A DNA stretch of 64,000 nt from an uncultured bacterium. GTDB lineage: Bacteria; Verrucomicrobiota; Kiritimatiellia; RFP12; UBA1067. The stretch is from assembly GCA_902779075.1 (NCBI GenBank), contig CACZAK010000004.1, forward strand, positions 1-64,000. The letters run 5' to 3'. A program made the position numbers and the translations under genes. The first letter of the stretch is position 1; the number at the start of each line of letters is the position of its first letter. Below are positions 43,228 to 52,808 of the stretch, piece by piece. The notes under the pieces were generated by a model, which was given only the letters and a program-made list of their open reading frames with translations, was not told the DNA's origin and searched no databases.

Positions 43228-43298
43228 GTAATAAACACACTTATTATAACCTGTTTATAACTTGAGTTGTTGATAAAGCTGTTGATAATTGTTGATAA
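43192..43298. promoter_or_regulatory. Cluster of DnaA-box-like sites
   Basis: TGTTGATAA occurs at 43215, 43268, 43280 and 43290. TTATCAACT lies at 43192, TTATCACCT at 43204 and TGTTTATAA at 43252. The last three perfect boxes share orientation and are spaced 12 and 10 bp, about one helical turn. This is the densest box cluster in the window. It lies in the gap before the XRE regulator. Confidence 0.65.
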
Positions 43299-43345
43299 TA
43301 TCCGTCTTGTCAAGACGCCCTGAAAAGAGCATACTATTCGCCGTC

Positions 43346-43900
43346 ATGTCCAACGTATCGAAAGAGTTATGCCTTCGCTTTGCGGAGGTGCGCCGCACGA
43401 AGGGACTCCGTCAAACGGAGCTCGCCGTGCAGATTGGCTGTACTCAGTCGGCTCTTTCCATGTTTGAGGGTGGGCAGCCCACTAAACTTTCCGATGAAAC
43501 TGTCAAGAAGCTATCTGAGATTTTAGGCGTACCGCTTCAGGAAGAACAGCCATCACCAAGTGCAGCATTGGCGTCGTCATCGAATGCAACGCAATCAGTG
43601 GTTCATGGTTTTTGCCCTAACTGCCATTGTCCAAGCAATGTTCCGTATGTGGTGGAAGGGCGTCTGTTCTATCGACCTTCGAGGAAAATTGCATCGCCGA
43701 CTGGCGGGGTTCGTTGCACGCAGTGCGGCGAGTTGTTGGAGATGCGGTGTCCGCGATGCGGCGCGCACTTGAACGAAGGAGCCTGCTGCGCTGTCTGTGG
43801 AACGGCATACGTCACGCCGGTCGTAGAAGAGGGATTGGATGTTACAGCATACGCGCAGGCGCGTCGTGCGGAAATCATCCAGTTGCGTGAACTCAGTTAG
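43346..43900 (+). CDS. XRE-family regulator with zinc-ribbon domain
   Basis: I use ATG 43346; upstream is TACTAT 8 bp before it and no ribosome site. The 184-residue protein has a Cro/XRE helix-turn-helix (RQTELAVQIGCTQSALSMFE, about 23-42) and a cysteine-rich C-terminal half with CPNCHC, CTQCGELLEMRCPRCG and CCAVCG, likely two zinc ribbons. The combination suggests a DNA-binding regulator with a metal-held interaction module. DnaA-box-like sites fill its upstream region, so expression may be tied to replication. Confidence 0.75.
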   Translation: MSNVSKELCLRFAEVRRTKGLRQTELAVQIGCTQSALSMFEGGQPTKLSDETVKKLSEILGVPLQEEQPSPSAALASSSNATQSVVHGFCPNCHCPSNVPYVVEGRLFYRPSRKIASPTGGVRCTQCGELLEMRCPRCGAHLNEGACCAVCGTAYVTPVVEEGLDVTAYAQARRAEIIQLRELS

Positions 43901-43902
43901 TC

Positions 43903-44150
43903 TTGAACCTAAAATCCTCGGTCGAAAGTCTCACGCAGAGGTGCAGAGAGGCGGAGAACGCAGAGCAAGTTCAGAAATCCAACGGAAAAGAAAACCATGA
44001 CAAGAATCATCTCGGGAAGTTTTTTCATCCAAATGGCGAAAATAAATACATACTCAAGCAAAAGGGATAACCTCTGCGAACTCTGCCTCTCCGCGCCTCT
44101 GCGTGAGATATAAGATGGAGCGGAAATCAAAATGAGAATTTTAGGTTGAA
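43903..44150. repeat. Composite palindromic repeat R5
   Basis: Outermost arms TTGAACCTAAAAT and ATTTTAGGTTGAA bracket the unit. Inside are TCTCACGCAGAGGTGCAGAG and CGCCTCTGCGTGAGATA. The central inner arms are replaced or strongly decayed. The unit fills the gap between the regulator and the sugar transporter. Confidence 0.8.
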
Positions 44151-44161
44151 AGGATAATTGC

Positions 44162-45430
44162 ATGAAAAAGATGAACTTGCGGTGGATAGTCTGTGCAGTT
44201 TCGCTGGGCGGGCTTCTGTTCGGCTTCGATGCAGGAGTGATTTCTGGCTGCGAGGAGGCGATTCAAAACGAGTTCAAGCTCGCGCCGTTCTGGCACGGAC
44301 TTGTCGTGGCTGGCGCGTTGATCGGCACAGTGTTCGGCGCGTTGGCGGCGGGAAGAATGTGCGACCGGTTCGGACGCAAACCGACGCTTGTCTGGATGGG
44401 CGTGCTGTTTTTGATTTCGGCTGCCGGATGCGCGGTGACGCCGGGCGGCGCGATTGGTCCGCACGTCCTCGGCTGGATGCGTTTCATCGGCGGCATCGCC
44501 ATCGGAGGAGTGTCGGTAGCCGTGCCGATGTACATTGCCGAGATAGCGCCGCCGGAGAGTCGCGGACGTCTCGTGCTCGTCAACCAGTTCTGCATTGTGC
44601 TGGGTATCGTCGTATCGTACATCTCCAACTACTGCGTGGCGCGGTGGGTACCAGCGTCCGCATCCGTGGTATGGCGTGCGATGCTCGGCGCGGAGTGCAT
44701 TCCGGTCGTGATGTATCTGGCGGCGCTTATGCCGGTGCCGGAAAGTCCGATGTGGTTGGCGGCGCGCGGGGGGAAGGTCGAAATACATCCAGCATCTGCG
44801 CCGCTGTTCGTACGGCGTAATCTGAGGCCGATTCTCCTTTGCTTCACGGTGGCGTTCTTCAGCCAGCTGTCGGGCGTGAACGCGGTGAACTTCTACTCGC
44901 CGCGTATCTTCAAGATGATCTTCGGCGAAGGGAGCGAACTCGTGTCGCTCGCGGGTACGATCGGCGTTGGGGTGGTGAACCTCGTGTTCACCGTGGCGGC
45001 GTTCTTCCTCATCGACAGGTTCGGGCGACGTCCGCTGCTCATTTCCGGCTGCGCGTTGATGGCGGCGATGCACGGACTCGTCGCGTGGCAGGTTTCGCTG
45101 GGCGACGCCTGCACGCCGTGGCTGGCGATGCTTGGCGTGTACGGCTTCATCGCGTCGGTGGCGTTCTCGGCAAGCGCCGTGATCTGGGTGTTCATCTCTG
45201 AGATTTTCCCGCCGGACGTGCGGGCGAAGGGACAGAGCTTCGGCGGCATGGTTCACTGGATAATGTGCATGCTCGTCTCGTGGCTTTTCCCGGTTGCGGC
45301 CGAGCGCACTGGAACTTGGGCTTTTGCGTTCTTCGCCGTTATGATGTTGATTGAAATGGTATGGGCCATCTTCGTCATGCCAGAAACGAAAGGCCGCCAC
45401 ATAGACGAAGACCATAAATTTATGGTATAA
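44162..45430 (+). CDS. MFS sugar-porter family transporter
   Basis: AAAGG precedes ATG 44162. The 422-residue protein has twelve predicted helices and the sugar-porter signatures LLFGFDAGVISG, CDRFGRKP, VPMYIAEIAPPESRGRL, PESPMWLA, DRFGRRPLL and the closing PETKGRHIDE. The central cytoplasmic loop is shorter than usual. It would import a hexose, pentose or polyol with H+ or Na+. It is followed by a DUF1080 protein, a common partner in sugar use in this group. Confidence 0.92.
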   Translation: MKKMNLRWIVCAVSLGGLLFGFDAGVISGCEEAIQNEFKLAPFWHGLVVAGALIGTVFGALAAGRMCDRFGRKPTLVWMGVLFLISAAGCAVTPGGAIGPHVLGWMRFIGGIAIGGVSVAVPMYIAEIAPPESRGRLVLVNQFCIVLGIVVSYISNYCVARWVPASASVVWRAMLGAECIPVVMYLAALMPVPESPMWLAARGGKVEIHPASAPLFVRRNLRPILLCFTVAFFSQLSGVNAVNFYSPRIFKMIFGEGSELVSLAGTIGVGVVNLVFTVAAFFLIDRFGRRPLLISGCALMAAMHGLVAWQVSLGDACTPWLAMLGVYGFIASVAFSASAVIWVFISEIFPPDVRAKGQSFGGMVHWIMCMLVSWLFPVAAERTGTWAFAFFAVMMLIEMVWAIFVMPETKGRHIDEDHKFMV

Positions 45431-45431
45431 T
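45426..45431 (+). promoter_or_regulatory. TATAAT 7 bp before the DUF1080 ATG
   Basis: TATAAT is followed by CTTCGCC and ATG 45439. The hexamer overlaps the stop codon of the transporter gene (TAA 45428-45430). TAGACG at 45402 is a weak -35 candidate. Confidence 0.55.
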
Positions 45432-45438
45432 CTTCGCC

Positions 45439-46500
45439 ATGAAAAAATCTATCCTCAAATTGTTGTCGGCGGGCGTAGCCTCTGCCGGAATCGTTTTGTT
45501 CACCTCTGGCTTCTGCTCGTCCGCCTGTGGCGACGGTTGTGCCGCGCCCAAGTCGTGCGGCTGCGCGTATGGCAACTGGTCTATCACGCTGCCCTATCCT
45601 GAGATGAACACCGCACACCTCGTCCTTGAGAAGGGCAAGGACGGCAAGCCGTCCGCGCTCCTTCTCTGGCGCTGGGCAAGCCCCACACCGGCCGAGGTCA
45701 CTCAGATCGATGCTAAGGGCTTCACAGTCCAGCGTTCCTTCAGCAAGCCGAAGGGCAAGGCGAACGACAAGTCCGCATGGCGCGCGCTGCGCGTGACGTG
45801 TACGGTTGACGGCAAGGCGCTGAAGGGTACGTTCTGCACGGTGGATGGCAACGGCAAGGCCGTTGACAAGCCGCAGGACATCTGCGGCAAGCGCAATCCG
45901 CCCATCGGTCCCGTACCCGACTTCTCCAAGGCCGTCTACGGCAAGCCCATCGATCTCCTCGCGGGCTCAATCAACGACTTCGAGATCATGGGTACGGACA
46001 AAATCAACGGCTGGACGCTCAAGGACGGCGTGCTCTCCAACCGCATCACGCGTGACAAGAAGGGCCGGTCCGTCCACAAGAACGGCAACCTCCGCACGAA
46101 GCGCGCCGACTTCTTCGACTTCAACTTGAAGTACCAGGTGCGCGTGCTGCCGGGCTGCAACTCCGGCGTGTACCTGCGCGGCATCTACGAGATTCAGGTG
46201 CTCGACAGCTACCGCAAGCCCGTGGACTGCCACAACATGGCTGCGCTCTACGGACGCATCACGCCGAAGGTTGCGGCGGAAAAGCCGGCCAACGAGTGGC
46301 AGTCCGTGGATGTGACACTCTACAAACGCTACCTCACCGTGGTCCTCAACGGCACCACGATCATCGACAAGCAGCCAGTGGTGGGCATCACAGGCGGCGC
46401 CATGACGGCCGACGAGTTCGTACCCGGTCCGCTCTATATCCAGGGCGACCACTCGGACGCGGACTTCCGCGACATGAAACTCACGCCGATCGTCAAATAA
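45439..46500 (+). CDS. Secreted DUF1080 (3-keto-disaccharide hydrolase-like) protein
   Basis: The 353-residue protein has a leader (LLSAGVASAGIVLFTSGFC) followed by a Cys-rich patch, a first domain of about 120 residues, and a DUF1080 lectin-like sandwich with NGWTLKDGVLSNR, FNLKYQVRVLPGCNSGVYLRG and LYIQGDHSDADFRDMKL. DUF1080 members bind or hydrolyse oxidised disaccharides in the periplasm. There is no ribosome site before the ATG; TATAAT lies 7 bp upstream. It follows the sugar transporter by 8 bp. Confidence 0.85.
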   Translation: MKKSILKLLSAGVASAGIVLFTSGFCSSACGDGCAAPKSCGCAYGNWSITLPYPEMNTAHLVLEKGKDGKPSALLLWRWASPTPAEVTQIDAKGFTVQRSFSKPKGKANDKSAWRALRVTCTVDGKALKGTFCTVDGNGKAVDKPQDICGKRNPPIGPVPDFSKAVYGKPIDLLAGSINDFEIMGTDKINGWTLKDGVLSNRITRDKKGRSVHKNGNLRTKRADFFDFNLKYQVRVLPGCNSGVYLRGIYEIQVLDSYRKPVDCHNMAALYGRITPKVAAEKPANEWQSVDVTLYKRYLTVVLNGTTIIDKQPVVGITGGAMTADEFVPGPLYIQGDHSDADFRDMKLTPIVK

Positions 46501-46503
46501 GGC

Positions 46504-47685
46504 GTGCAGAAGCAGAAGGTCAGCTACGTCGAGCGTCTCGAACACGCGCTCGTCAAGATCATCCAACAACCGGGTGCGGATCAGAACCAGCCCGGCGGCG
46601 TGCGCGTGTTGCTGGTCTTCCTCAACATTCTCTCCAAGATTTTCCAGTTCGTCGTCGCTGTCCGCTACGTACTCTACAACTGGGGAATCCTTCGCCGTTT
46701 CCCGCTCGGCTGCCAGGTGATCTCCATCGGCAACGTCACGGCGGGCGGCACGGGCAAAACGCCCGTAACGGAAAAGTTCGCGCACGAGCTTGCGGCGGCG
46801 GGACGCAAAGTGGCGATCCTCTCGCGCGGCTACCGCCGCAAGGAGGCGCCGTGGTGGGAGCGGATGTTCAAGCAGGTGGTGGAACAGCCGCCGCTTGTCG
46901 TCTCCGACGGACGCCAGATCAAGCTCGACGCAGCAACCGGCGGCGACGAGCCGTACATGCTCGCGTCAAACCTGCCGGGCGTGTGCGTGCTCGTTGACCG
47001 CAACCGCGTGAAGGCCGGACGCTACGCCATTTCGCGTTTCGGCTGTGACACACTTATCCTCGACGACGGCTTCCAGTACCAGCGACTCAAGCATTCGCTT
47101 GAAGTGGTGCTCGTCGACAAGACGAATCCCTTCGGCAACGGACACATGCTGCCGCGCGGTGTCCTGCGCGAACCTGCGAGTCACATCTCGCGCGCCGACT
47201 TCATCTTCCTCACAAAGTCCGATGGCAACTCGGAGGAAGTCATTCGCGATATCCGCGAGTACAACCAGACTGCTGAAATCATCGAGTGCCGCCACGCGCC
47301 GCGTCTTCTTAAAGACGTGTGGAGCCGCGAGGAGCTGCCGCTCGACTGGCTGAAGGGCAAAACGCTCACCACGCTCTCCGGCATCGCCGTGCCACAGGGC
47401 TTCGAGGACTCCCTGCGCAAGCTCGGTGCGCGCGTGATCTGGTGCGAGCGCTACGCTGACCACCATCGCTACGATTCCTCTGAAATCATCTTCGCGCTCA
47501 ACAAGACCGCCGATCTCCATGCCGACGCGCTCATCACCACCGAGAAGGACGCCGTGCGCTTCCCGCGTCTCGAGACCACGCCCGTGCCGTGCTACTACCT
47601 GCGCGTCGACATCGAAATCCTTAAGGGCGCCGAAAACTTCGCCTCCGCCGTAGATCACATCTGCAACCGCAAGGCGAAGAAGTAA
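46504..47685 (+). CDS. lpxK: Tetraacyldisaccharide 4'-kinase LpxK
   Basis: The 393-residue protein has the LpxK Walker A motif VISIGNVTAGGTGKTP (about 72-87), AILSRGYRRK, TLILDDGFQYQRL and FPRLETTPVPCYYLRVD. It phosphorylates the lipid A precursor at the 4' position on the cytoplasmic side of the inner membrane, so the cell makes lipopolysaccharide. The start is GTG 46504, 3 bp after the DUF1080 stop. Its stop lies 1 bp before the SNF2 gene. Confidence 0.95.
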   Translation: MQKQKVSYVERLEHALVKIIQQPGADQNQPGGVRVLLVFLNILSKIFQFVVAVRYVLYNWGILRRFPLGCQVISIGNVTAGGTGKTPVTEKFAHELAAAGRKVAILSRGYRRKEAPWWERMFKQVVEQPPLVVSDGRQIKLDAATGGDEPYMLASNLPGVCVLVDRNRVKAGRYAISRFGCDTLILDDGFQYQRLKHSLEVVLVDKTNPFGNGHMLPRGVLREPASHISRADFIFLTKSDGNSEEVIRDIREYNQTAEIIECRHAPRLLKDVWSREELPLDWLKGKTLTTLSGIAVPQGFEDSLRKLGARVIWCERYADHHRYDSSEIIFALNKTADLHADALITTEKDAVRFPRLETTPVPCYYLRVDIEILKGAENFASAVDHICNRKAKK

Positions 47686-47686
47686 C

Positions 47687-50600
47687 ATGGACATTGAAAC
47701 TTTCAAAGCACTCGATGAGCCGGCAAAGTTCGCCGCAACGATGTTCGCGTACGTGCCGTATCCGCTCAACAGTACGTCGCTCGGTGGGCTGTTCAAGCGA
47801 CGGTTCGGGGAAATGTCCGAAAGTTCAATGCCGGCGAAGGTTGCCGCGTCTGCCATCAAGACACTCGCTGGACGCAAGTTGGTTGACAGAAAGGGTGCGA
47901 CTAGCTCAAGCTACATCTTTGGGCGTGGCACTTCGGCAAAAGACGTAGTGGACATCCTAGACGAAGCTGCGGAGAGGCATTGGCTTCCAACTGCGGCAGA
48001 CTTGGGGTACGCCCTCGACGGTGAGCTGTACGGGAATGAGAAGTTTACTGTTATCGCAAAACAAGCCGAATGCGCCCGGAAAATCGCGAAGGGGTCTGGA
48101 GCGTCCATGTCCGATGCCGTGGCGAAGGCCCTTTCGATTCGTGGAGGACTTCAGATTGCGCGCGGAGCGGCATGGCATGCGGCGCGGATCATCGCCGACG
48201 AACCGGAATTCGTTTTCGCCGGAGCCGGCGACCCGCTTGTTCGCACCATGCGTTATTGGCTCAATGTCAGGTTCACATGCGGATTCGATGTGCGCAAGGC
48301 GCTCGTCGCGCTAGAGACCGCGTTTCGCGCCGGAGGTAAATGGGACTGGCGTCTTGTCGCGTCTTTCGCCGCGCTTTGCTTCTGGGTGGGATGGCGGCAG
48401 GGGCTTGAAACGGCCTTGGCGGTGTCCGTTAGTCAGCCCCCGCACACTGGCGGCCGTTACGACGAGGATGCGGACGAAGTCTTTCACCAGACGCTCAATG
48501 CATGCCAGTTCGCGATGGAAGGAAAATTCGCCCATGCCGACATTGCATTCAAGACGGCAGAGAAGTTTGATGACGATCTGGATAGCCGAGCCACCGTGGA
48601 ATGTCGCCAGGTGGACAACGTGCCGGAGCGGCTCTTGGCTGCGATGTGCGCTGCCGTAGCCAATCCTGAGAAAATCGCGAAGCGGCGTCCTGAAAGGATT
48701 ATGGAGCAGACATGGTACGACGCTAGTACGCTTTGGGGCGACCGAGATCTGCCGGAGGAGCACTACGCCGATTTCGTCGAAGAGTTTTCCAGGGAGTTTT
48801 CATGTCGATGGAAGGATGTCGTGACATGTAGCGGCGTTTTGCTGAGGAAATATAACTCCAAGTTGGAGAGGGTATTCCCTTCGGGGATTCCGTTCGCCTG
48901 GGACTTTCGGTTGCTCGCGTCTGGTCGCGAAAAATGGAAAGAAACTGCGCGATCGCTTCTTCTCTTCGCCGAATCCGCCGAACGCGCAGGTTACATCAAC
49001 ATCGCGCAGCTGTATCTCACGCTTCTTTCGGGCAGTTACGCCGAGGAGGAAATGGCTGACTTGCTCAAGCGCGTGTCGGCTACGTCCGTGAAGTTTTTAC
49101 CAGACCTCTGCCAGCAGGACGAATGGAAGAACATGTTGGAGGCGATGCGCAAGACGGTCAAGGGCGCGTCAAGGGCGGCTAAGCGAGATACGGACAAGGG
49201 TGGAGACCGCGTATTTTGGCAACTCATCGTGGAGAAGCCCGAAAAGGATGGGCGGTACGAACTTCGGTACCTTGAACCGGTTCTTCGTCCGTCCGGCAAC
49301 CCGGAGGACAGGAAACTCGACCAGCGGCTCTCGCAGTGGGACGTCGAAAACAAAAAAAACGTGCGGAGGGCACTTTCCGAAAAGGACAGGGCCATTGCCC
49401 GCGTAATGAGCGCGAACGGCGGAACCATGAATCACAAGAAGCGTGGAGAGATTTTCCCCATGCTTGTGGGGATGGACAATGTTGAGCTGCGGTTCATCCC
49501 AAGCTATGGAAGCATCTACAGTTCGGACATGACAAAGCCGAAGCGGGTGAAGATCGTAGACGGAAAGTGCGAGATGCGTACCTCCGTCTCGGCAGATGGC
49601 GGTATCGTACTGTCCGTTCCGAAGTGGGCGATGGAGATTGGCGAAGACGCACTCTTGGTGCCAGTGGACGATGAGACGATTTCGGTGGTGCAGCTGTCGG
49701 ACGGAGTCAAGCGCCTGCTGGCCATGTTCCGCGAGTTCGGCGCCAAGGGTAAGATTACAATCCCCCCTGCGGCGATGAAAGAGGCTGCGCCGATCATCGA
49801 GGAGATGTCGGCGCTGCTGCCCGTCGCCGCGCCGACGGAGGCGGAGAAGACGAAGCTTCGGCGTGTCGCGGCGGCCACCTCGCTCGCCGCGCGGCTGTCT
49901 TTTGCGGGCGATGTGCTCACGGTGCGCATCGTCGCGAAGCCGCTTGCGGCGATGCCGTCCCTCGCGATCGAGCCGGGCGAAGGGCAGGCGGAGAGGGTCG
50001 TGGCGGACGCATCGGGGAACTACCTGCTCGTGCGCGACCTCACGGCGGAGAAGGAGGTGCTGGAGCGCGTCAAGTCCGCGCTCGCGGAGTGCGAGACGTG
50101 GTTCGACGGAAAGTGTTCGTGGAACATCGACAACATTCCCGCAGCGCTTGGCGCGCTCGGCGCGTTGAAGGCGATTGCAGATGCAGAGCCCTCCGCGTTT
50201 GCGCTGGAGTGGATCGACGACAAGAAGGTATCCGTGACGTTTGCGCCGAAGAGCGGCGTACATCTCGGTTCCACGCGCACGGCGGAGGACTGGTTCCGCG
50301 TCGATGGCGAGTTTGCGCTGGACGATGGACGTGTCCTCTCCGTGGCGAAGTTCCTGGATGCGGCGAAGGCGCACGTTGGCGACTACGTGAAGCTTTCTGA
50401 CGGCGACTACGTGCGGCTCACGAAGACCATGGCACGGCAGATTGATGCGCTGGCGGCGGCGGGACGGCGTAAGGGTGACGGAGTGGAGATTCCCAAGGCG
50501 GCCATTCCGATGCTTGACGGCGCGTTTGGCGAGGGCGATGATTCGCTGGAACTGCCGGACGCGATGGCGAAGACGGCCGAGGAAATCCGCACTGAGTTTG

Positions 50601-52003
50601 CACGCAAACCGACCGTGCCGCGAGCGCTTTCCGCTGAGTTGCGTCCCTATCAGCTGGAGGGCTACAGGTGGCTCTCGCGGTTGGCGGGGTGCGGGTTCGG
50701 ATCGTGTCTGGCGGACGACATGGGCCTCGGCAAGACCGTGCAGGTGATCGCGCTCCTCCTCGAACGCGCGAAGGGCGGTGCGTCGCTCGTCATGGCGCCG
50801 TCGTCCGTCTGCGGAAACTGGCGTTCTGAGATTCGCCGCTTCGCGCCGTCGCTCAGGCCGCAGATGGCCTACGAGAACGAGGGCGCGCTTGCGTCGTTCG
50901 GTCCGTCGGACGTCGTGATCGCGAGCTACGGCTATCTTCTTTTCCACGAGGATGAGTTTGCTGCCGTGAAGTGGAACGGCGTCGTTCTCGATGAGGCACA
51001 GGCGGTTAAGAACGACGCCTCGAAACGCGCGAAGGCCGTGAAGAGGCTGCCGTCAAAGTTCCGCGTTGCCGCCACGGGCACGCCGGTGGAGAACCGGTTG
51101 GGCGAGCTGTGGAGCATCTTCGACTTCCTCAATCCCGGGCTGCTTGGAGCGGCCTCGTCGTTCGCGTCGCGCTTCACGAGCAACGGAATGGCCACGGGTA
51201 CGCTGAAGCGTCTTGTGAAGCCGCTTGTGTTGCGTAGACTAAAGGGCGAGGTTCTCGACGACCTGCCGGAGAAGACAGAGACCACGGTGATGGTCGAACT
51301 CGGGAAGGCGGAACGTTCGGCCTACGAGGGATGCAGGGTTCATGCGCTCCAGCAGCTGGAGAAGGACGCTGAAATGGGCGGCGGCGAGGCGAACCGCATG
51401 TCGATCCTCGCGGAGCTGACGCGACTGAGGCGTTTCTGCTGCCACCCGTCGCTCGTCCTGCCGAACGAGGCGTTGCCGTCCGCGAAGATGGAGGCGTTGC
51501 TGGAGCTGCTTTCGAATCTCCGCGACAGCCGCCACCGCGCGCTCTTGTTCAGTCAGTTCACGGACTACCTCGCAATCGTCCGAAAGGCTCTCGACGCGCG
51601 CGGCTGGACGCACCTTTACCTTGACGGCTCCACGCCCACCGCCGAGCGCGGGAGGCTTGTGGAGGCGTTCCAGTCCGGCGAAGGCGACTTCTTCGTGATC
51701 TCCCTCAAGGCGGGCGGTACGGGCCTGAACCTCACGGCGGCGGACTACGTGATTCTGCTTGATCCTTGGTGGAACCCCGCCGTTGAGAATCAGGCCGCAG
51801 ACCGCGCGCACCGCATTGGGCAGCGGAACCCGGTCACGGTTTACAGGCTCATCGCGGCCGATACCGTGGAGGAGCGAGTCCTCGAACTGCACAAGGAGAA
51901 AAAGCAGATTGCGGAGGACATGTTGGAGGGTACCGGTTCCGCCGCGCTCTCGCCCGCCCAGCTCATGGACCTTTTCAGGTCTAGCGCCACTGGCAGTGTG
52001 TAA
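47687..52003 (+). CDS. SNF2-family DEAD/DEAH helicase-like ATPase (1438 residues)
   Basis: The C-terminal 450 residues form a SNF2 ATPase: ADDMGLGKTVQVIALL (near 1012), VLDEAQAVKN (DEAQ box, near 1100), ATGTPVENRLGELWSIF, LLFSQFTDYL, LKAGGTGLNLT and ADRAHRIGQRNPV. The roughly 1000-residue front has no domain I can name, although residues 820-960 resemble the SNF2-associated region of bacterial HepA-like proteins. It would use ATP to move along duplex DNA, displacing proteins or RNA polymerase. Similar large proteins are sometimes defence-linked, but here it sits directly after lpxK with no nuclease beside it. Confidence 0.9.
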   Translation: MDIETFKALDEPAKFAATMFAYVPYPLNSTSLGGLFKRRFGEMSESSMPAKVAASAIKTLAGRKLVDRKGATSSSYIFGRGTSAKDVVDILDEAAERHWLPTAADLGYALDGELYGNEKFTVIAKQAECARKIAKGSGASMSDAVAKALSIRGGLQIARGAAWHAARIIADEPEFVFAGAGDPLVRTMRYWLNVRFTCGFDVRKALVALETAFRAGGKWDWRLVASFAALCFWVGWRQGLETALAVSVSQPPHTGGRYDEDADEVFHQTLNACQFAMEGKFAHADIAFKTAEKFDDDLDSRATVECRQVDNVPERLLAAMCAAVANPEKIAKRRPERIMEQTWYDASTLWGDRDLPEEHYADFVEEFSREFSCRWKDVVTCSGVLLRKYNSKLERVFPSGIPFAWDFRLLASGREKWKETARSLLLFAESAERAGYINIAQLYLTLLSGSYAEEEMADLLKRVSATSVKFLPDLCQQDEWKNMLEAMRKTVKGASRAAKRDTDKGGDRVFWQLIVEKPEKDGRYELRYLEPVLRPSGNPEDRKLDQRLSQWDVENKKNVRRALSEKDRAIARVMSANGGTMNHKKRGEIFPMLVGMDNVELRFIPSYGSIYSSDMTKPKRVKIVDGKCEMRTSVSADGGIVLSVPKWAMEIGEDALLVPVDDETISVVQLSDGVKRLLAMFREFGAKGKITIPPAAMKEAAPIIEEMSALLPVAAPTEAEKTKLRRVAAATSLAARLSFAGDVLTVRIVAKPLAAMPSLAIEPGEGQAERVVADASGNYLLVRDLTAEKEVLERVKSALAECETWFDGKCSWNIDNIPAALGALGALKAIADAEPSAFALEWIDDKKVSVTFAPKSGVHLGSTRTAEDWFRVDGEFALDDGRVLSVAKFLDAAKAHVGDYVKLSDGDYVRLTKTMARQIDALAAAGRRKGDGVEIPKAAIPMLDGAFGEGDDSLELPDAMAKTAEEIRTEFARKPTVPRALSAELRPYQLEGYRWLSRLAGCGFGSCLADDMGLGKTVQVIALLLERAKGGASLVMAPSSVCGNWRSEIRRFAPSLRPQMAYENEGALASFGPSDVVIASYGYLLFHEDEFAAVKWNGVVLDEAQAVKNDASKRAKAVKRLPSKFRVAATGTPVENRLGELWSIFDFLNPGLLGAASSFASRFTSNGMATGTLKRLVKPLVLRRLKGEVLDDLPEKTETTVMVELGKAERSAYEGCRVHALQQLEKDAEMGGGEANRMSILAELTRLRRFCCHPSLVLPNEALPSAKMEALLELLSNLRDSRHRALLFSQFTDYLAIVRKALDARGWTHLYLDGSTPTAERGRLVEAFQSGEGDFFVISLKAGGTGLNLTAADYVILLDPWWNPAVENQAADRAHRIGQRNPVTVYRLIAADTVEERVLELHKEKKQIAEDMLEGTGSAALSPAQLMDLFRSSATGSV

Positions 52004-52061
52004 GGAGGCTCGAATGTCATGATTGGAACAACAAGAAAAAACTATCAAAGGGGACTGAAAA

Positions 52062-52796
52062 ATGACCGATAAGTTTGGATGGGTTAAAGACTCCTCCATG
52101 AGAGAGAAGGTACTCGAGGAGTATCAGCGAATCAGGGAGGCCACAAAGTCAAAGTACGTGAGCGAAGCACGTGCGGAAATGTTCCTCAAAATTGATATGC
52201 CACGCACGGCGCGCTTGATTGGTATTGAAGTTTCGACTGACAAGAAGACAGGTAAGTCAGTCATAGAGTTCGACAACAACCAGCAAGTGGACATTCTCTT
52301 CGACTACGTCATGATGTTCGATGTCGCAGAAGGCCGTCCGCTGCGATACGAATTCATCAGCCGTTTCAGACAGGCGGCGGAGGAGTCTTTGCGAATCACT
52401 GCGGAAATATACTCCGATTACAAGTACGCATGGCTGGTGCCAATCAGGTCAAAGTCAAACTTCGGCGCACACTGCCGCGACCTTCTTTCAGGAAGGGAGT
52501 TCTTTCTCGTGGACAGGGGAATGAGCAATGCGTTTACGAAAGATTCGTCCGTCGGTCTGGCCACGGGGATACATCCATTTGGCGATCCATCTCTTGGTTG
52601 CGTGATGACTGGCGGTGCCGCGATTCCTTTGCCCTTGGATGGCATTGAGGCTATGTTGAAGGAACTGCTTTCTGGATTGAAAATAGACAAACTTCCGCCC
52701 ATGTCCCTTGACGAGGGGGAAGAAGCTCGTTTTGTCGCAGCTGTTGTGAAGGCGGCGATACAAAGCGGACTTAGCGAGATTATTAGGTATGAGTAG
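52062..52796 (+). CDS. Protein of unknown function following the SNF2 gene
   Basis: AAGGGGAC precedes ATG 52062. The 244-residue protein has no signal peptide. A central region reads FDYVMMFDVAEGRPLRYEF, SDYKYAWLVPIRSKSNFG and LLSGREFFLVDRGMSNAF, and a glycine-rich stretch PSLGCVMTGGAAIPLPLDGI follows. I do not recognise the family. It starts 58 bp after the SNF2 gene on the same strand, so the two may function together, but no other evidence links them. Confidence 0.7.
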   Translation: MTDKFGWVKDSSMREKVLEEYQRIREATKSKYVSEARAEMFLKIDMPRTARLIGIEVSTDKKTGKSVIEFDNNQQVDILFDYVMMFDVAEGRPLRYEFISRFRQAAEESLRITAEIYSDYKYAWLVPIRSKSNFGAHCRDLLSGREFFLVDRGMSNAFTKDSSVGLATGIHPFGDPSLGCVMTGGAAIPLPLDGIEAMLKELLSGLKIDKLPPMSLDEGEEARFVAAVVKAAIQSGLSEIIRYE

Positions 52797-52808
52797 AAAA
52801 CTTAGGCC

